A DNA stretch of 64,000 bases from positions 17,387 through 81,386 of the forward strand of contig NZ_FOYM01000018.1 in assembly GCF_900115975.1 (NCBI RefSeq), given 5' to 3'. Under the pieces are notes generated by a model. It had not been told where the DNA came from and searched no databases. It saw only the letters and a program-made list of their open reading frames with translations. Position 1 is the first letter of the stretch, and each line of letters opens with the position of its first letter. The translations under genes were made by a program, and so were the position numbers. The DNA comes from Desulfoscipio geothermicus DSM 3669 (GTDB lineage: Bacteria; Bacillota; Desulfotomaculia; Desulfotomaculales; Desulfallaceae). Of the stretch, positions 53,858 through 63,437 are shown one piece after another.

Positions 53858-54337
53858 TTGCGGGTGGGCATCGGGTATGATGTGCACAGGTTGGTAAAAG
53901 GACGGTCTTTGATTTTGGGCGGGGTCGAGATACCGTATCATTTGGGACTGGAGGGTCATTCGGACGCCGATGTGCTGGTGCATGCCGTTATGGATGCCCT
54001 GTTGGGCGCGGCCGGCGCGGGTGATATCGGCAGACACTTCCCCGACACTGACCTGCGCTACCGGGGCATTTCCAGTCTGGTTTTATTGAAGCAGGTGATC
54101 AATTTATTGAATGCCCGTCATTGGGAAGTGGGCAACGTGGATGCCGTCATAATCGCCCAGGCACCCAAAATGGCTCCTTACATAAACCGGATGCGGGAAA
54201 ACATCGCCCGGAACATGTTTATGGCCCCGGAGCAGGTGAATGTGAAGGCCACCACCACGGAAAAATTAGGTTTTGCCGGCCGGGGTGAGGGTATCGCGGC
54301 CCAGGCGGTGGCCTGCATATATCAAGGGCAGCGATAG
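53858..54337 (+). CDS. ispF: 2-C-methyl-D-erythritol 2,4-cyclodiphosphate synthase
   Basis: A 159-residue trimeric zinc enzyme of the MEP pathway. Zn ligands in RVGIGYDVHRL (Asp-x-His) and His in GHSDADVLVHAVMDAL, then the ADIGxxFP-like GDIGRHFPDTD and C-terminal VKATTTEKLGFAGRGEGIAAQA. I chose the TTG at 53858 because MRVGIGYDVH is the family's usual start; GGTGAGG stands eight bases upstream. Confidence 0.95.
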   Translation: MRVGIGYDVHRLVKGRSLILGGVEIPYHLGLEGHSDADVLVHAVMDALLGAAGAGDIGRHFPDTDLRYRGISSLVLLKQVINLLNARHWEVGNVDAVIIAQAPKMAPYINRMRENIARNMFMAPEQVNVKATTTEKLGFAGRGEGIAAQAVACIYQGQR

Positions 54338-54551
54338 CCCTTCACTGCAGCAAATAACATGTGCGGGGCGTCGGTTTTACCGGTACCGTTACAGTCAATA
54401 ATAAAAGTGACAGGTGGTTTTTCGCCGTTATCCGTTTCGCGGAACGGCTTTTCTTTTATCTGGCAAAACAGTGTTAAAAGTTGCTAGTCCGTAAGGGGCA
54501 GTGTTATAATTAAGTGTCGAAAAACAGCTATGGTAAGGAGTGGAACCAATA

Positions 54552-56018
54552 TTGAGCGGCGAAGTCAAGGTTAGGTTTGCACCCAGCCCGACGGGGCCTT
54601 TACATATCGGTGGGGCGCGTTCTGCCCTTTTTAACTGGCTTTTTGCCCGCCGGTACGGCGGCAAGTTCGTAGTGCGTATCGAGGATACCGATCTGGAGCG
54701 GTCCTCTCGGGAATCGGAAGAAAATATTGTTTCTTCCCTGCGCTGGCTCGGCCTGGATTGGGACGAGGGGATCGACGTGGGCGGCCCCGGCGGGCCGTAC
54801 CGCCAGACCGAGCGCCTGGATCTGTATAAACGCTATGCGGAGCAGTTGCTGGCTAACGGAATGGCCTACAGGTGTTATTGCAGCGAGGATGAACTGGCTG
54901 CCCAGCGGGAGAGCCAGCTGGCGGCGGGGGATATGGTCCGTTACACCGGAAAATGCCGGGATTTGACGCCGGAAGACTGCGCGCGCCTGGAAGGGGAGGG
55001 GCGCAAACCGGTTATCAGGTTTAGGGTGCCTGCGGACAAGCTGATTACTGTCAGGGATAAGGTACGGGGGGATGTTAATTTTGACTGCGCCGGCATAGGC
55101 GATTTTATAATCGTTAAATCGGACGGCATTCCCACGTATAATTTTGCCGTGGTGGTAGACGACCACTTCATGGGTATCACCCACGTAATGCGGGCCGAGG
55201 AACACCTTTCCAATACGCCCTTGCAGGTATTGTTGTACGAAGCGCTGGGCTGGCCCGTACCCGCATTTGCACATGTTTCCCTGATACTGGGCAAGGATCG
55301 TTCCAAAATGAGCAAACGTCACGGTGCCACATCCATTGAGCAATACCGGGAACTGGGGTATTTGCCGGAGGCGCTGGTAAACTTTCTGGCCCTGCTGGGC
55401 TGGTCTCCGGGCACGGAAGACGAGGTATTAACCCTGGAACAACTGCAGGAGCAGTTTTCGCTGGAGCGGGTGTCCAAAAGCCCGGCAGTATTTGATCTGG
55501 AAAAACTGAACTGGCTGAACGGTTACTATATCCGGCACAGTTCACTGGAGCGGATAACCGAACTGGCCGTGCCGTTCTTGCAAAAGGCGGGTTATTTGCC
55601 GGAAAACCCGGACAAAACCATGTGGGAAAAGGCGCGTTTGATTGCCGCGGCAATCAGGGAACGCATTGAATATATGGATCAAGTTACAGAACAAGCCCGG
55701 GTATTTTTTGTCGATCCTGGTTACGAAGATCCCCAGGCGCGGGACATACTGGCCCAGGAGCAGGTGCCGGAGGTTTTTCGGGCGCTGCAGGATAAACTTG
55801 CTGCATTGCCGGCGGTCCTTGACGAAGAAACGGCCCGGGGGTTGTTGAAAAAACTGCCCAAGGAACTGGGCCTGGGCGGCAAGAAGGTTTACCAGCCGCT
55901 GCGGGTGGCGTTAACCGGAAAAACCAGCGGCCCGGAACTGCACCACCTGCTGCCCGTGCTGGGCAGCCAAAGGGTGATCACCCGGCTGCAAAACGCGCTG
56001 GCCGCCGCCGGCGCGTAG
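54552..56018 (+). CDS. gltX: Glutamyl-tRNA synthetase
   Basis: A 488-residue class I synthetase. The HIGH motif is [15 protein letters not shown] near the N-terminus and the KMSKS equivalent SKMSKRHGA near residue 253. The catalytic domain is of bacterial type ([10 protein letters not shown]), followed by an all-helical anticodon-binding domain. TTG 54552 follows AAGGAG by 11 bases; a GTG at 54540 overlaps that site. First of gltX-cysE-cysS. Confidence 0.96.
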   Translation: MSGEVKVRFAPSPTGPLHIGGARSALFNWLFARRYGGKFVVRIEDTDLERSSRESEENIVSSLRWLGLDWDEGIDVGGPGGPYRQTERLDLYKRYAEQLLANGMAYRCYCSEDELAAQRESQLAAGDMVRYTGKCRDLTPEDCARLEGEGRKPVIRFRVPADKLITVRDKVRGDVNFDCAGIGDFIIVKSDGIPTYNFAVVVDDHFMGITHVMRAEEHLSNTPLQVLLYEALGWPVPAFAHVSLILGKDRSKMSKRHGATSIEQYRELGYLPEALVNFLALLGWSPGTEDEVLTLEQLQEQFSLERVSKSPAVFDLEKLNWLNGYYIRHSSLERITELAVPFLQKAGYLPENPDKTMWEKARLIAAAIRERIEYMDQVTEQARVFFVDPGYEDPQARDILAQEQVPEVFRALQDKLAALPAVLDEETARGLLKKLPKELGLGGKKVYQPLRVALTGKTSGPELHHLLPVLGSQRVITRLQNALAAAGA

Positions 56019-56183
56019 ATTAGCCAGCGCAGTAGGGACCACCGAACCCGTAAGACGACGGATAACTTCCATCTTGTTTGTGGTGCGGTACCAAGAGAGG
56101 CAGAATACGGCTTATGGATTTTTCAGTGGTGCCATGCAAAGGCAAGCATACAATGATGCTAAAATTGAAAGGTAGGGATTAAT

Positions 56184-56858
56184 TTGTTTTTCGGTCGGCT
56201 CCGAAAAGAAATACAGGCGGTCTTTGACAGGGATCCGGCCGCTAAATCGGTGCTGGAGGTGCTGCTTTGCTATCCCGGGCTGCATGCCATAATTTTGCAC
56301 CGGATAGCACATTTTTTTTACCGGCACCGGTTTTTCCTTGTTGCCCGGCTGATTTCCCAGTTTGCCCGGGCGATAACCCAGATTGAAATCCACCCGGGCG
56401 CCAAAATAGGCGAAGGTCTGTTCATCGACCACGGCGCGGGAGTGGTTATCGGAGAAACTGCTGAAATAGGCAACAATGTGACTATTTACCAGGGGGTAAC
56501 CTTGGGCGGCACCGGCAAGGAAAAGGGTAAGCGTCACCCCACCATCGGGGATAACGTGGTCATCAGTACCGGGGCCAAAATATTGGGATCGTTCAAGGTG
56601 GGAGAAAACAGCAAGATCGGCGCCGGTTCCGTGGTGTTGAAACCCGTGCCGCCCAACAGCACCGTTGTCGGGGTGCCGGGCAAAGTGGTTATTCGGGATG
56701 GTGAAAAAGTGGGTACGGCCGGGGTATCCATTATTGATTTGCGGCACGACCTGCTGCCCGACCCTGTGGCCGAAGCTATGTACGCTATGCAGAAAACCAT
56801 TGAAAGGTTGGAACAACGCGTGGCGGAATTGGAAAAACAGCGAAGTAAGCCGGAGTAA
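56184..56858 (+). CDS. cysE: Serine O-acetyltransferase
   Basis: A 224-residue enzyme making O-acetylserine for cysteine synthesis. N-terminal helices precede the left-handed beta-helix of hexapeptide repeats: [20 protein letters not shown] (catalytic Asp-His), [37 protein letters not shown] and [23 protein letters not shown] start. Between gltX and cysS, so cysteine supply and charging are linked. The 165-base gap upstream shows no T-box I can recognise. Confidence 0.95.
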   Translation: MFFGRLRKEIQAVFDRDPAAKSVLEVLLCYPGLHAIILHRIAHFFYRHRFFLVARLISQFARAITQIEIHPGAKIGEGLFIDHGAGVVIGETAEIGNNVTIYQGVTLGGTGKEKGKRHPTIGDNVVISTGAKILGSFKVGENSKIGAGSVVLKPVPPNSTVVGVPGKVVIRDGEKVGTAGVSIIDLRHDLLPDPVAEAMYAMQKTIERLEQRVAELEKQRSKPE

Positions 56859-56907
56859 GGTTTTGAGGAAAGTTTATTTTCATGGGTATAAAAGGGGGAA
56901 TCGAGGT

Positions 56908-58365
56908 TTGCGCGTGTATAACACCCTGACCAGGCAAAAGGAAGAATTTAAACCCCGGGAGCCGGGCAAAGTGGCCATGTATGTTTGCGGGCCCACCACC
57001 TATAACTTTATTCACCTGGGCAACGCCCGGCCTATCGTGGTTTTTGACACTGTCCGCCGCTACCTGAAGTATAAGGGATTTGATGTGCGTTACGTGCAAA
57101 ACTTTACTGACATAGATGATAAAATCATCAACCGGGCCCGGGAGGAACAGGATGACCCCTTGAAACTGGCCGCCCGCTACGTGGATGAATACTACAAGGA
57201 CGCCGATGCGCTGCATGTTTTACGGGCTGATATCCATCCCAAAGTGTCCGGGCATATTACGGAAATTATCGAAATGGTTAAAACGCTTATAGAAAAGGGT
57301 TACGCTTATGTAGTAGACGGCAACGTTTACTATGACGTGCGCAAGTTCGCCGCTTACGGCAAGCTGTCCGGGCGGGCACTGGAGGACATGCAGGCGGGCG
57401 CCCGGGTGGATGTTGATGAACGCAAGCGTGATCCCATGGATTTTGCCCTGTGGAAATCGGCCAAACCCGGGGAACCGGCGTGGGACAGCCCGTGGGGCAT
57501 GGGCAGGCCGGGCTGGCACATTGAGTGTTCCGCCATGGCCCTGAAATACCTGGGCGTTGGTTTTGATATTCACGGCGGGGGTTTTGACCTGGTTTTTCCC
57601 CATCATGAAAATGAAATCGCTCAGTCCGAGGCGGCCACGGGACATCCTTTTGCCCGCTACTGGATGCATAACGGTTTCATTACCGTCAACCAGGAAAAAA
57701 TGAGCAAATCCCTTGGTAATTTCTTTCTGGTGCGGGAAATATTGAGTAGGTTTCCGCCGGAAGTGGTGCGCTTTTACCTGCTGGGTACGCACTACCGCAG
57801 CCCCCTGGATTTTGACGACGAAAAACTGTCGGCGGCGGCCAGGGGCATGGAGCGCATAAAAAACAGTATTCGTTTGCTGGAAGAGGCCCTGGCGGGTCGG
57901 GATGAAGGCGCGGCATCCCGGCCGGACCCGGCGCTGGCGGCCCGCCTGGACGAACTGCGCGGTGAATTTGAAAAGGCCATGGACGACGACTTCAATACCG
58001 CCCTGGCCATCGGGGTAATGTTTGACCTGGCCCGGGAAATAAACGGCTGTCTGGCCCGGCAAGATTTCCCTAATAAGGCGGAAAAAACCGCCGCGCTGCA
58101 AAAGGCCCGGGATCTGTTCAGGGACTTCAACAGTGTGCTGGGCGTTTTTAAAACAGGCGCGGACGGCGACATTCAATTGGATGAAGAAGGTGAAGAAGAC
58201 CAGAGCCTGGTGGAGGAATTGATTGGTTTAATCATTGAAGTCCGCCAGGAGGCGCGCAAGAAAAAAGACTGGTCCACCGCCGACCACATCCGGGACAGGC
58301 TGAAGGAAATGGGCATCGTCCTGGAAGATACACCGTCCGGGGTGCGCTGGAAGAAGCAGGGATGA
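56908..58365 (+). CDS. cysS: Cysteinyl-tRNA synthetase
   Basis: A 485-residue class I synthetase. Zn ligands: Cys in [18 protein letters not shown] (which also holds the HIGH-type motif) and Cys/His in WHIECSAMA and [13 protein letters not shown]. The KMSKS motif is [10 protein letters not shown] near residue 268. I chose TTG 56908 (GGGGGA seven bases upstream). Its stop overlaps the mrnC start by four bases. Confidence 0.96.
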   Translation: MRVYNTLTRQKEEFKPREPGKVAMYVCGPTTYNFIHLGNARPIVVFDTVRRYLKYKGFDVRYVQNFTDIDDKIINRAREEQDDPLKLAARYVDEYYKDADALHVLRADIHPKVSGHITEIIEMVKTLIEKGYAYVVDGNVYYDVRKFAAYGKLSGRALEDMQAGARVDVDERKRDPMDFALWKSAKPGEPAWDSPWGMGRPGWHIECSAMALKYLGVGFDIHGGGFDLVFPHHENEIAQSEAATGHPFARYWMHNGFITVNQEKMSKSLGNFFLVREILSRFPPEVVRFYLLGTHYRSPLDFDDEKLSAAARGMERIKNSIRLLEEALAGRDEGAASRPDPALAARLDELRGEFEKAMDDDFNTALAIGVMFDLAREINGCLARQDFPNKAEKTAALQKARDLFRDFNSVLGVFKTGADGDIQLDEEGEEDQSLVEELIGLIIEVRQEARKKKDWSTADHIRDRLKEMGIVLEDTPSGVRWKKQG

Positions 58366-58787
58366 TTATGTTTGGACAAGCGGATTTAAAGGTTAATCCG
58401 GTGGAGCTACCTTCGCTGGTGCTGGCCTATATCGGCGACGCGGTGTACGAACTGGCCGTACGGGAGTACCTGATCAACCGGGGCCTGACCAACGTCAACA
58501 AACTGCACCGGGAAGCCGTGCGGCATGTGCGGGCTTCCACCCAGGCCCGGGTGTTCCACGCCCTGGAAGGCTGTCTGGACAAAACCGAGGAAGCGGTGGC
58601 CCGGCGTGGGCGTAACGCCAAGTCCGGCCACGGTCCGCGCGGTAACAACATTATCGAGTACCGCCATAGTACAGGTTTTGAGAGCCTGGTGGGCTACCTG
58701 TACCTGCAGCGGGACTGGGCCAGGCTGGAGAAGATCCTCAGCCTGGCCAGAGAGGTTATTGAACAGGAATTGGATTCTAATACATAA
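58362..58787 (+). CDS. mrnC: Mini-ribonuclease III
   Basis: A 141-residue dimeric RNase III-like nuclease without a dsRNA-binding domain, which trims 23S rRNA precursor. RNase III signature region [17 protein letters not shown] with the catalytic Asp near residue 27, and the second acidic site in [13 protein letters not shown] (Glu). ATGA overlap with cysS. Confidence 0.94.
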   Translation: MIMFGQADLKVNPVELPSLVLAYIGDAVYELAVREYLINRGLTNVNKLHREAVRHVRASTQARVFHALEGCLDKTEEAVARRGRNAKSGHGPRGNNIIEYRHSTGFESLVGYLYLQRDWARLEKILSLAREVIEQELDSNT

Positions 58788-58821
58788 ATATTGATATTAA
58801 TTTAATTCGGGGGAACATTAT

Positions 58822-59562
58822 ATGGGGAGAACGGAACTGCGGGTGGAACTGCTCCAGCATACTGAAAATCCGGAGCAACTGGTGGCTATGGCGGCAAAAC
58901 TGTGCTATTCCGCCGCCGGTATCGGCGAACTGCAAAAGGGCGTTTCCGCCCGGGATCAATCGGGCTTTGTGCGCAAACTGTCCGACATGGGCCACCTGTC
59001 GCCTTTTGAACACGCCACTTTCACCTTCGGCATAGAAGGGGTTTCGCGCAGCCTGCTGGCCCAGATCACCAGGCACCGGATCGCCAGTTTCAGCGTCAAA
59101 TCCCAGCGTTACGTCGGCGAGGGCAGCGCCGCTAACCGGGATGACGTATTCAATTACATAATCCCGCCCCGCATTGCCGCGCTGGGCGAGGCTGAAGTAA
59201 AAGAATATTCCCGGCAAATGGCGCAAATGCAGCAGTGGTATGATTACTGGCTGGAAAAGCTGGCGGCTGCCGGCGATGCCGCCAAGGAAGACGCCCGGTT
59301 TGTCCTGCCCAACGCTGCCGAAACCAAGTTGGCGGTGACCATGAATGCCCGGGAACTGCTGCACTTTTTTGCGGTGCGCTGCTGTAACCGGGCGCAGTGG
59401 GAAATTCGCGCCTTGGCCACGGAAATGCTTCGCCTGGTGCGCCGGGTGGCGCCCGAGTTATTCCGGGAGGCCGGCCCGCGCTGCCTCATGGGGCCCTGTC
59501 CCGAGGGCCCCATGTCCTGCGGTGAACATGCGGCGGTGAGGGAAAAGTTCCGGCAGTTGTGA
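58822..59562 (+). CDS. thyX: Flavin-dependent thymidylate synthase
   Basis: A 246-residue FAD enzyme that methylates dUMP without ThyA. The ThyX motif RHRIASFSVKSQRY is at about residues 85-98, with FEHATFTFGIEGVSR before it and NARELLHFFAVRCCNRAQWE (substrate Arg) later. Found in anaerobes lacking ThyA. Within the gltX-to-sigH run, where it is an uncommon member. Confidence 0.96.
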   Translation: MGRTELRVELLQHTENPEQLVAMAAKLCYSAAGIGELQKGVSARDQSGFVRKLSDMGHLSPFEHATFTFGIEGVSRSLLAQITRHRIASFSVKSQRYVGEGSAANRDDVFNYIIPPRIAALGEAEVKEYSRQMAQMQQWYDYWLEKLAAAGDAAKEDARFVLPNAAETKLAVTMNARELLHFFAVRCCNRAQWEIRALATEMLRLVRRVAPELFREAGPRCLMGPCPEGPMSCGEHAAVREKFRQL

Positions 59563-59663
59563 TTATTGCTAAAAGCTTAGCGTGAAACAATAGTAGATAA
59601 ATAACCGGTACCGCAGTGAGAAATAATTTTCATTGCGGGGTGAACCGATAGGGTGAATTGATC

Positions 59664-60395
59664 ATGGAAGAAATAATTGCCGGCCGTAACCCGGTGTGTG
59701 AGGCGCTGCGGGCCGGCAGGCCAGTGAATAAAATATTTATCGCTCGGGGTGCCAAATCGGCTGCCACCGCTGAAATTATCGGGCTGGCCCGACAAAGGCA
59801 GGTGCCGGTGCAAAACGTGGACAAGCCTTTTTTGGACCGGTTGGCCCCCGGCGCTGTGCACCAGGGCGTCATTGCCCAGGTTGCGCCTTACCAATACGCC
59901 GATCTGGATGATATCCTGGCCGGGGTTGGTGACACCGCCCCCCTACTGGTGGTGCTGGACGAAGTTACCGACCCGCATAATCTCGGGGCCGTGATCCGTT
60001 CAGCCGATGCCGCGGGAGCGCACGGCGTGGTCATTCCCCGGCGTCGGGCCGCCGCCGTCACCCCCGCGGTGGTCAAAGCGTCCGCCGGTGCTGTGGAGTA
60101 TTTGCCCGTGGCCCGGGTGGGCAACCTGGCCCGGACCATTGACCAGTTGAAAGAGCGCGGTATCTGGGTGGTTGGGGCGGATGCGGCGGCCCGTCAGGTA
60201 ATCTGGGAAGCCCCGCTGGACGGCCCCCTGGCCATTGTGGTGGGCGGGGAGGACAAGGGCCTGGGCCGGCTGGTGCGGGAGAAATGTGATTTGCTGGTTA
60301 AACTTCCTATGGCGGGCCGGGTGAATTCCCTTAACGCCTCGGTGGCCGCGGCACTGGTGTTGTTTGAAGCGGTGCGGCAAAGAAGTAGGGGTTAA
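59664..60395 (+). CDS. rlmB: 23S rRNA 2'-O-methyltransferase (TrmH/RlmB type)
   Basis: A 243-residue SpoU-class methyltransferase. An N-terminal L30e-like substrate domain (IIAGRNPVCEALRAG) leads to a knotted catalytic domain with LDEVTDPHNLGAVIRSA, VVGGEDKGLGRLVREKCD and LPMAGRVNSLNASVAAALVL. ATG 59664 chosen behind AGGGTGA. Followed by the NYN gene one base after its stop. Confidence 0.95.
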   Translation: MEEIIAGRNPVCEALRAGRPVNKIFIARGAKSAATAEIIGLARQRQVPVQNVDKPFLDRLAPGAVHQGVIAQVAPYQYADLDDILAGVGDTAPLLVVLDEVTDPHNLGAVIRSADAAGAHGVVIPRRRAAAVTPAVVKASAGAVEYLPVARVGNLARTIDQLKERGIWVVGADAAARQVIWEAPLDGPLAIVVGGEDKGLGRLVREKCDLLVKLPMAGRVNSLNASVAAALVLFEAVRQRSRG

Positions 60396-60396
60396 C

Positions 60397-60909
60397 ATGA
60401 GCGAATATATCGTGGTGGATGGGTATAATGTGGTGCACGCCTGGCCCGAGCTGGCCAAGTTGAAAGAGGAAAGCCTGGAGCACGCCCGGGACCGGCTGGT
60501 GGACATGCTGGCCAATTACGCCGGGTACAGCGGCGATCGGGTGGTGGTTGTGTTTGACGCGCACCGGGTTAAGGGAAATGCCGAAAGATATGAGGAAATA
60601 AACGGCGTGCAGGTGTTTTACACCCGGGAGGACGAGACCGCCGATGCGTTGATTGAGCGACTGGTGGGCGATCTGCCCCGGGACGGGTATACCAGGGTGG
60701 TAACGTCGGACTGGGACGAACAACGCATTATTCTTGGGCGGGGCGCTTATCGCATGACGCCGAAGGAGTTGAGTCAGCGGATAATGCGAGCCGAAAAAGA
60801 GGGTCAAAAGCCTTATAAGCACAAAAACCCCACAGATGATTATTTGGAAAACCGTCTGGCGGGAAATATTCGTCAAATATTTGAACAGTGGAGAAGAAAA
60901 AAAGAATAG
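60397..60909 (+). CDS. rae1: NYN-domain ribosome-associated endoribonuclease (Rae1/YacP)
   Basis: A 170-residue NYN/PIN-fold nuclease. Start EYIVVDGYNVVHAWPEL with the catalytic Asp, then VVVVFDAHRVKG and RVVTSDWDEQRIILGRG; length and neighbours match Bacillus Rae1, which cuts mRNA in the ribosomal A site. The C-terminus is Lys/Arg-rich. Immediately after rlmB and before sigH, as in Bacillus. Confidence 0.92.
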   Translation: MSEYIVVDGYNVVHAWPELAKLKEESLEHARDRLVDMLANYAGYSGDRVVVVFDAHRVKGNAERYEEINGVQVFYTREDETADALIERLVGDLPRDGYTRVVTSDWDEQRIILGRGAYRMTPKELSQRIMRAEKEGQKPYKHKNPTDDYLENRLAGNIRQIFEQWRRKKE

Positions 60910-60941
60910 GTGGAATATGGGTGGCCAGGGAGCTTTTTTAC

Positions 60942-60970
60942 TTGACGAGCCCTGTGAGGGCGGATATAAT
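60942..60970 (+). promoter_or_regulatory. Promoter of sigH
   Basis: TTGACG (60942-60947), 17 bases, TATAAT (60965-60970). Confidence 0.7.
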
Positions 60971-61112
60971 ATTTCTTGTAAATATGGATACTAATCAGTT
61001 GATAGAGAAAATGTATTATTTGCCCCATGCTATCTGGGATTAACTGCCCGGATTTACTTGTCTAATGAAGCGTTGCGGGCTATTTTTGTTTTGGGTTTAG
61101 TTAGGGGAAATT

Positions 61113-61775
61113 ATGGCGGGAGGGATATTGTTGAATTTAAATGCCCAAAGGGAGGCTTCCAGCGATTTTCAGTTAATGATTGACGAAGATGTCGTGGAAT
61201 TTGCTCGCGAGGGTGACGACGCAGCTCTGGAATACCTGATTAACAAGTACAAAAATTTTGTACGAGCCAAGGCCCGCTCATATTTTTTGATCGGTGCGGA
61301 CCGGGAGGATATTATCCAGGAGGGTATGATCGGTCTATACAAGGCGATTCGTGACTTTCGGATGGACAAGTTGTCGTCTTTTAGGGCTTTTGCTGAACTT
61401 TGCATTACCCGGCAGATAATTACCGCAATCAAGACAGCTACCCGGCAAAAACATATTCCGCTGAATTCTTACGTATCACTAAATAAGCCCATATACGACG
61501 AAGATTCCGACCGTACTTTGCTGGATGTTATATCCGGTTCGAAAATTTCCGATCCTGAGGAACTGATTATCAGCCGGGAAGAATTCGACGATATCGAAGA
61601 AAAAATGGGTGAAATTTTAAGCTCGCTGGAATGGAAAGTGTTAATGTCCTACCTGGAGGGCAAGTCTTACCAGGAAATCGCCGAAGACCTCAAACGCCAT
61701 GTCAAGTCTATTGATAATGCCCTGCAAAGAGTTAAACGGAAATTGGAGCGTTACCTGGAAAAACGCGAAGCGTAA
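61113..61775 (+). CDS. sigH: RNA polymerase sigma factor SigH
   Basis: A 220-residue sigma-70 factor for early stationary phase and sporulation. Region 2 shows LINKYKNFVRAKARSYFLIG and EDIIQEGMIGLYKAIRDF (-10 recognition), and region 4 shows LEGKSYQEIAEDLKRHVKSIDNALQRVKRKL (-35 recognition; split by me). Acidic N-terminus. ATG 61113; a TTG at 61131 behind GGGAGGG is an alternative. Own promoter at 60942. Confidence 0.95.
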   Translation: MAGGILLNLNAQREASSDFQLMIDEDVVEFAREGDDAALEYLINKYKNFVRAKARSYFLIGADREDIIQEGMIGLYKAIRDFRMDKLSSFRAFAELCITRQIITAIKTATRQKHIPLNSYVSLNKPIYDEDSDRTLLDVISGSKISDPEELIISREEFDDIEEKMGEILSSLEWKVLMSYLEGKSYQEIAEDLKRHVKSIDNALQRVKRKLERYLEKREA

Positions 61776-61799
61776 ATAATAAATCAATTAATTCTTAAA

Positions 61800-61832
61800 A
61801 AAAACCGGGTTGCCGCGCGCAACCCGGTTTTC
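61800..61832 (+). terminator. Terminator of sigH
   Basis: AAAACCGGGTTGC/CGCAACCCGGTTTTC around CGCG, a 12-bp stem. Confidence 0.9.
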
Positions 61833-61855
61833 TATCATTAAGGAAAGTGTACGCA

Positions 61856-61892
61856 AAAAGGGGACCGGCTTCGGTAAAAGGGGGACAGACTT
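61856..61892. repeat. REP-like half element, GGGGACCGGC family
   Basis: CAAAAAGGGGACCGGC and AAAAGGGGGACAGAC in tandem, without a facing arm; adjoins copy B of the dispersed repeat. Confidence 0.5.
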
Positions 61893-61899
61893 TCATGCC

Positions 61900-62340
61900 G
61901 CTATCGCGGCACTAACAGAGGATGAAAAAGCTTTGTGGAGGGCCGGGGGCTCCCCGCAAGTGACGTCCTGGAGCGCCGGTAACCCGGCACTCAATTTACG
62001 TTAACTTCTTGGTCACGGAATAACCGACAAATTGTGGTGAGCAATGCAAGTTATTGAGTGCCGGGGCGCAGCGAGGCTGCGAAACCGGACGAGCGGCCAT
62101 GGATGGCCGCGAGAGGCTGAAACTGAGCCTACTCGTTCCGGGCATACCCACAGGGCACAAGCAAGATGGACGGCGAATTGAAGCCGGTCCGGTTTCGGAA
62201 ATAGGAAAGGGGAAACACTTCCTTTTTTGGGTCGTAGCTTTGGGGTCGGAGGTATGTCCCCAACTAACAGCCGCTGGTGCGCATCACGCGCGGAAGTTCG
62301 GAACGCACGGGGATCACCGGCCCTAAAAGGAGATGCTTTT
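61900..62340. repeat. 0.4-kb dispersed repeat, copy B (inverted)
   Basis: The reverse complement follows copy A (50160-50600) block for block from GGGCCGGTGATCCCCG to the CGTCACTTGCGGGGA block. It carries its own insert: a hairpin CACTCAATAA...TTGAGTG (about 61988-62078). Lies between sigH and the tRNA cluster. Confidence 0.7.
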
Positions 62341-62415
62341 CTTTCAGGGCAGCCAAAGACGGGGGAAGGTTTGATATAATATTTCCCCTGGCAGAAGTTT
62401 TCTGGCGGCAACCTG

Positions 62416-62444
62416 TTGACAACAATCTGTATTTAACGTATAAT
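62416..62444 (+). promoter_or_regulatory. Consensus promoter of the tRNA-Thr-Tyr cluster
   Basis: TTGACA (62416-62421), 17 bases, TATAAT (62439-62444): perfect hexamers and spacing. Confidence 0.85.
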
Positions 62445-62460
62445 AACTTTTGTCGCAAGT

Positions 62461-62536
62461 GCCGGCGTAGCTCAATTGGCAGAGCAGCTGACTTGTAATC
62501 AGCAGGTTGCGGGTTCGAGTCCCATCGCCGGCTCCA
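62461..62536 (+). tRNA. tRNA-Thr (TGT)
   Basis: Acceptor GCCGGCG/CGCCGGC, anticodon loop CTTGTAA (TGT), T-loop TTCGAGT, encoded CCA. Confidence 0.97.
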
Positions 62537-62576
62537 GCATGAAATTCGGTCGAATGCCGAGTTGGTGATAAATAAT

Positions 62577-62661
<85 letters not shown>

Positions 62662-62688
62662 TTCATTTTAAAAACCAAAAATTACAGT

Positions 62689-62717
62689 TTGAAAAGTAAT
62701 TATGAATGTGTTATAAT
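62689..62717 (+). promoter_or_regulatory. Promoter of tRNA-fMet and following tRNAs
   Basis: TTGAAA (62689-62694), 17 bases, TATAAT (62712-62717). Confidence 0.65.
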
Positions 62718-62729
62718 AAAAAATGTTGA

Positions 62730-62805
<76 letters not shown>

Positions 62806-62808
62806 AAT

Positions 62809-62884
<76 letters not shown>

Positions 62885-62885
62885 T

Positions 62886-62992
62886 TTTCGTAGTTTGTAG
62901 TTCGAAGTTGGAAGTTCGAATAGGTGAAATTGGCCAATGGCCATTTCAGTAAATTATCGAACCTCGAATTTCGAACATCGAAATTCGAATAG
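62886..62992. repeat. Palindromic spacer between tRNAs, TTCGAA-rich
   Basis: Several TTCGAA words, with AGTTCGAATAGG facing ATTCGAATAG-type arms and a central GAAATTGGCCA/TGGCCATTTC hairpin (about 62927-62948). It separates two otherwise tightly packed tRNA genes. Confidence 0.5.
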
Positions 62993-63068
62993 GGCGGCGT
63001 AGCTCAGATGGTTAGAGCATGCGGTTCATACCCGCAGTGTCCGGGGTTCAAATCCCTGCGCCGCTACC
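62993..63068 (+). tRNA. Elongator tRNA-Met (CAT)
   Basis: Acceptor GGCGGCG/CGCCGCT (G-U first pair), anticodon loop TTCATAC (CAT), T-loop TTCAAAT, encoded CCA. Lacks the initiator G-C triplet. Confidence 0.9.
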
Positions 63069-63072
63069 AGCA

Positions 63073-63097
63073 TAACCAGCTATACAGCTGGTTTTTT
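63073..63097 (+). terminator. Terminator of the tRNA cluster
   Basis: AACCAGC/GCTGGTT with loop TATACA, then TTTTT. Confidence 0.85.
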
Positions 63098-63437
63098 GTT
63101 AATTCTGCCTTTTGAGGTTTAGATAATCGATTTTTCAATAAGCGATTTTTTTTTGCTTTGCAGGATTTGATTATTTATTATAGAATACAATTTGATGGTA
63201 TTGAGGGGTTATTTGAAATAAAAATAGGTAAAAATGGCAACAATTTAATAGTATCCAATATTTTAGCCCGGCAAAGTGATATAGTTGTTTTTTACATATT
63301 TAATGCCTTTGCCGGTGTATGTTTGGACAAGTGTTTATTTTAAAATTCTTGCCGGAACTGCAATAACCGGATTTTCGGCAAGGTAAAAATCACAAAGAAA
63401 AAAGGCTGGATACCCTGCAAGGAGGAATTGAAAAACC
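63098..63437. other. Leader region of tuf
   Basis: AT-rich, about 340 bases. A short open frame from 63158 has no ribosome binding site and looks spurious. It presumably holds the tuf promoter, but I see no clear hexamer pair. Confidence 0.3.

Noticed and set aside
56019..56183. Possible T-box leader before cysE-cysS
   Set aside because: No GGGTGGNACCGCG motif and no terminator/antiterminator pair; only GGTGCGGTACC, which does not fit.
57220..58176. Long minus-strand open frame opposite cysS
   Set aside because: Antisense shadow of the cysteinyl-tRNA synthetase gene.
62886..62992. Possible CRISPR-like repeat
   Set aside because: The TTCGAA words are short and irregular, with no repeat-spacer period and no cas genes.
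63158..63343. 61-codon frame before tuf
   Set aside because: No ribosome binding site, AT-rich, and no homology I recognise; treated as leader.
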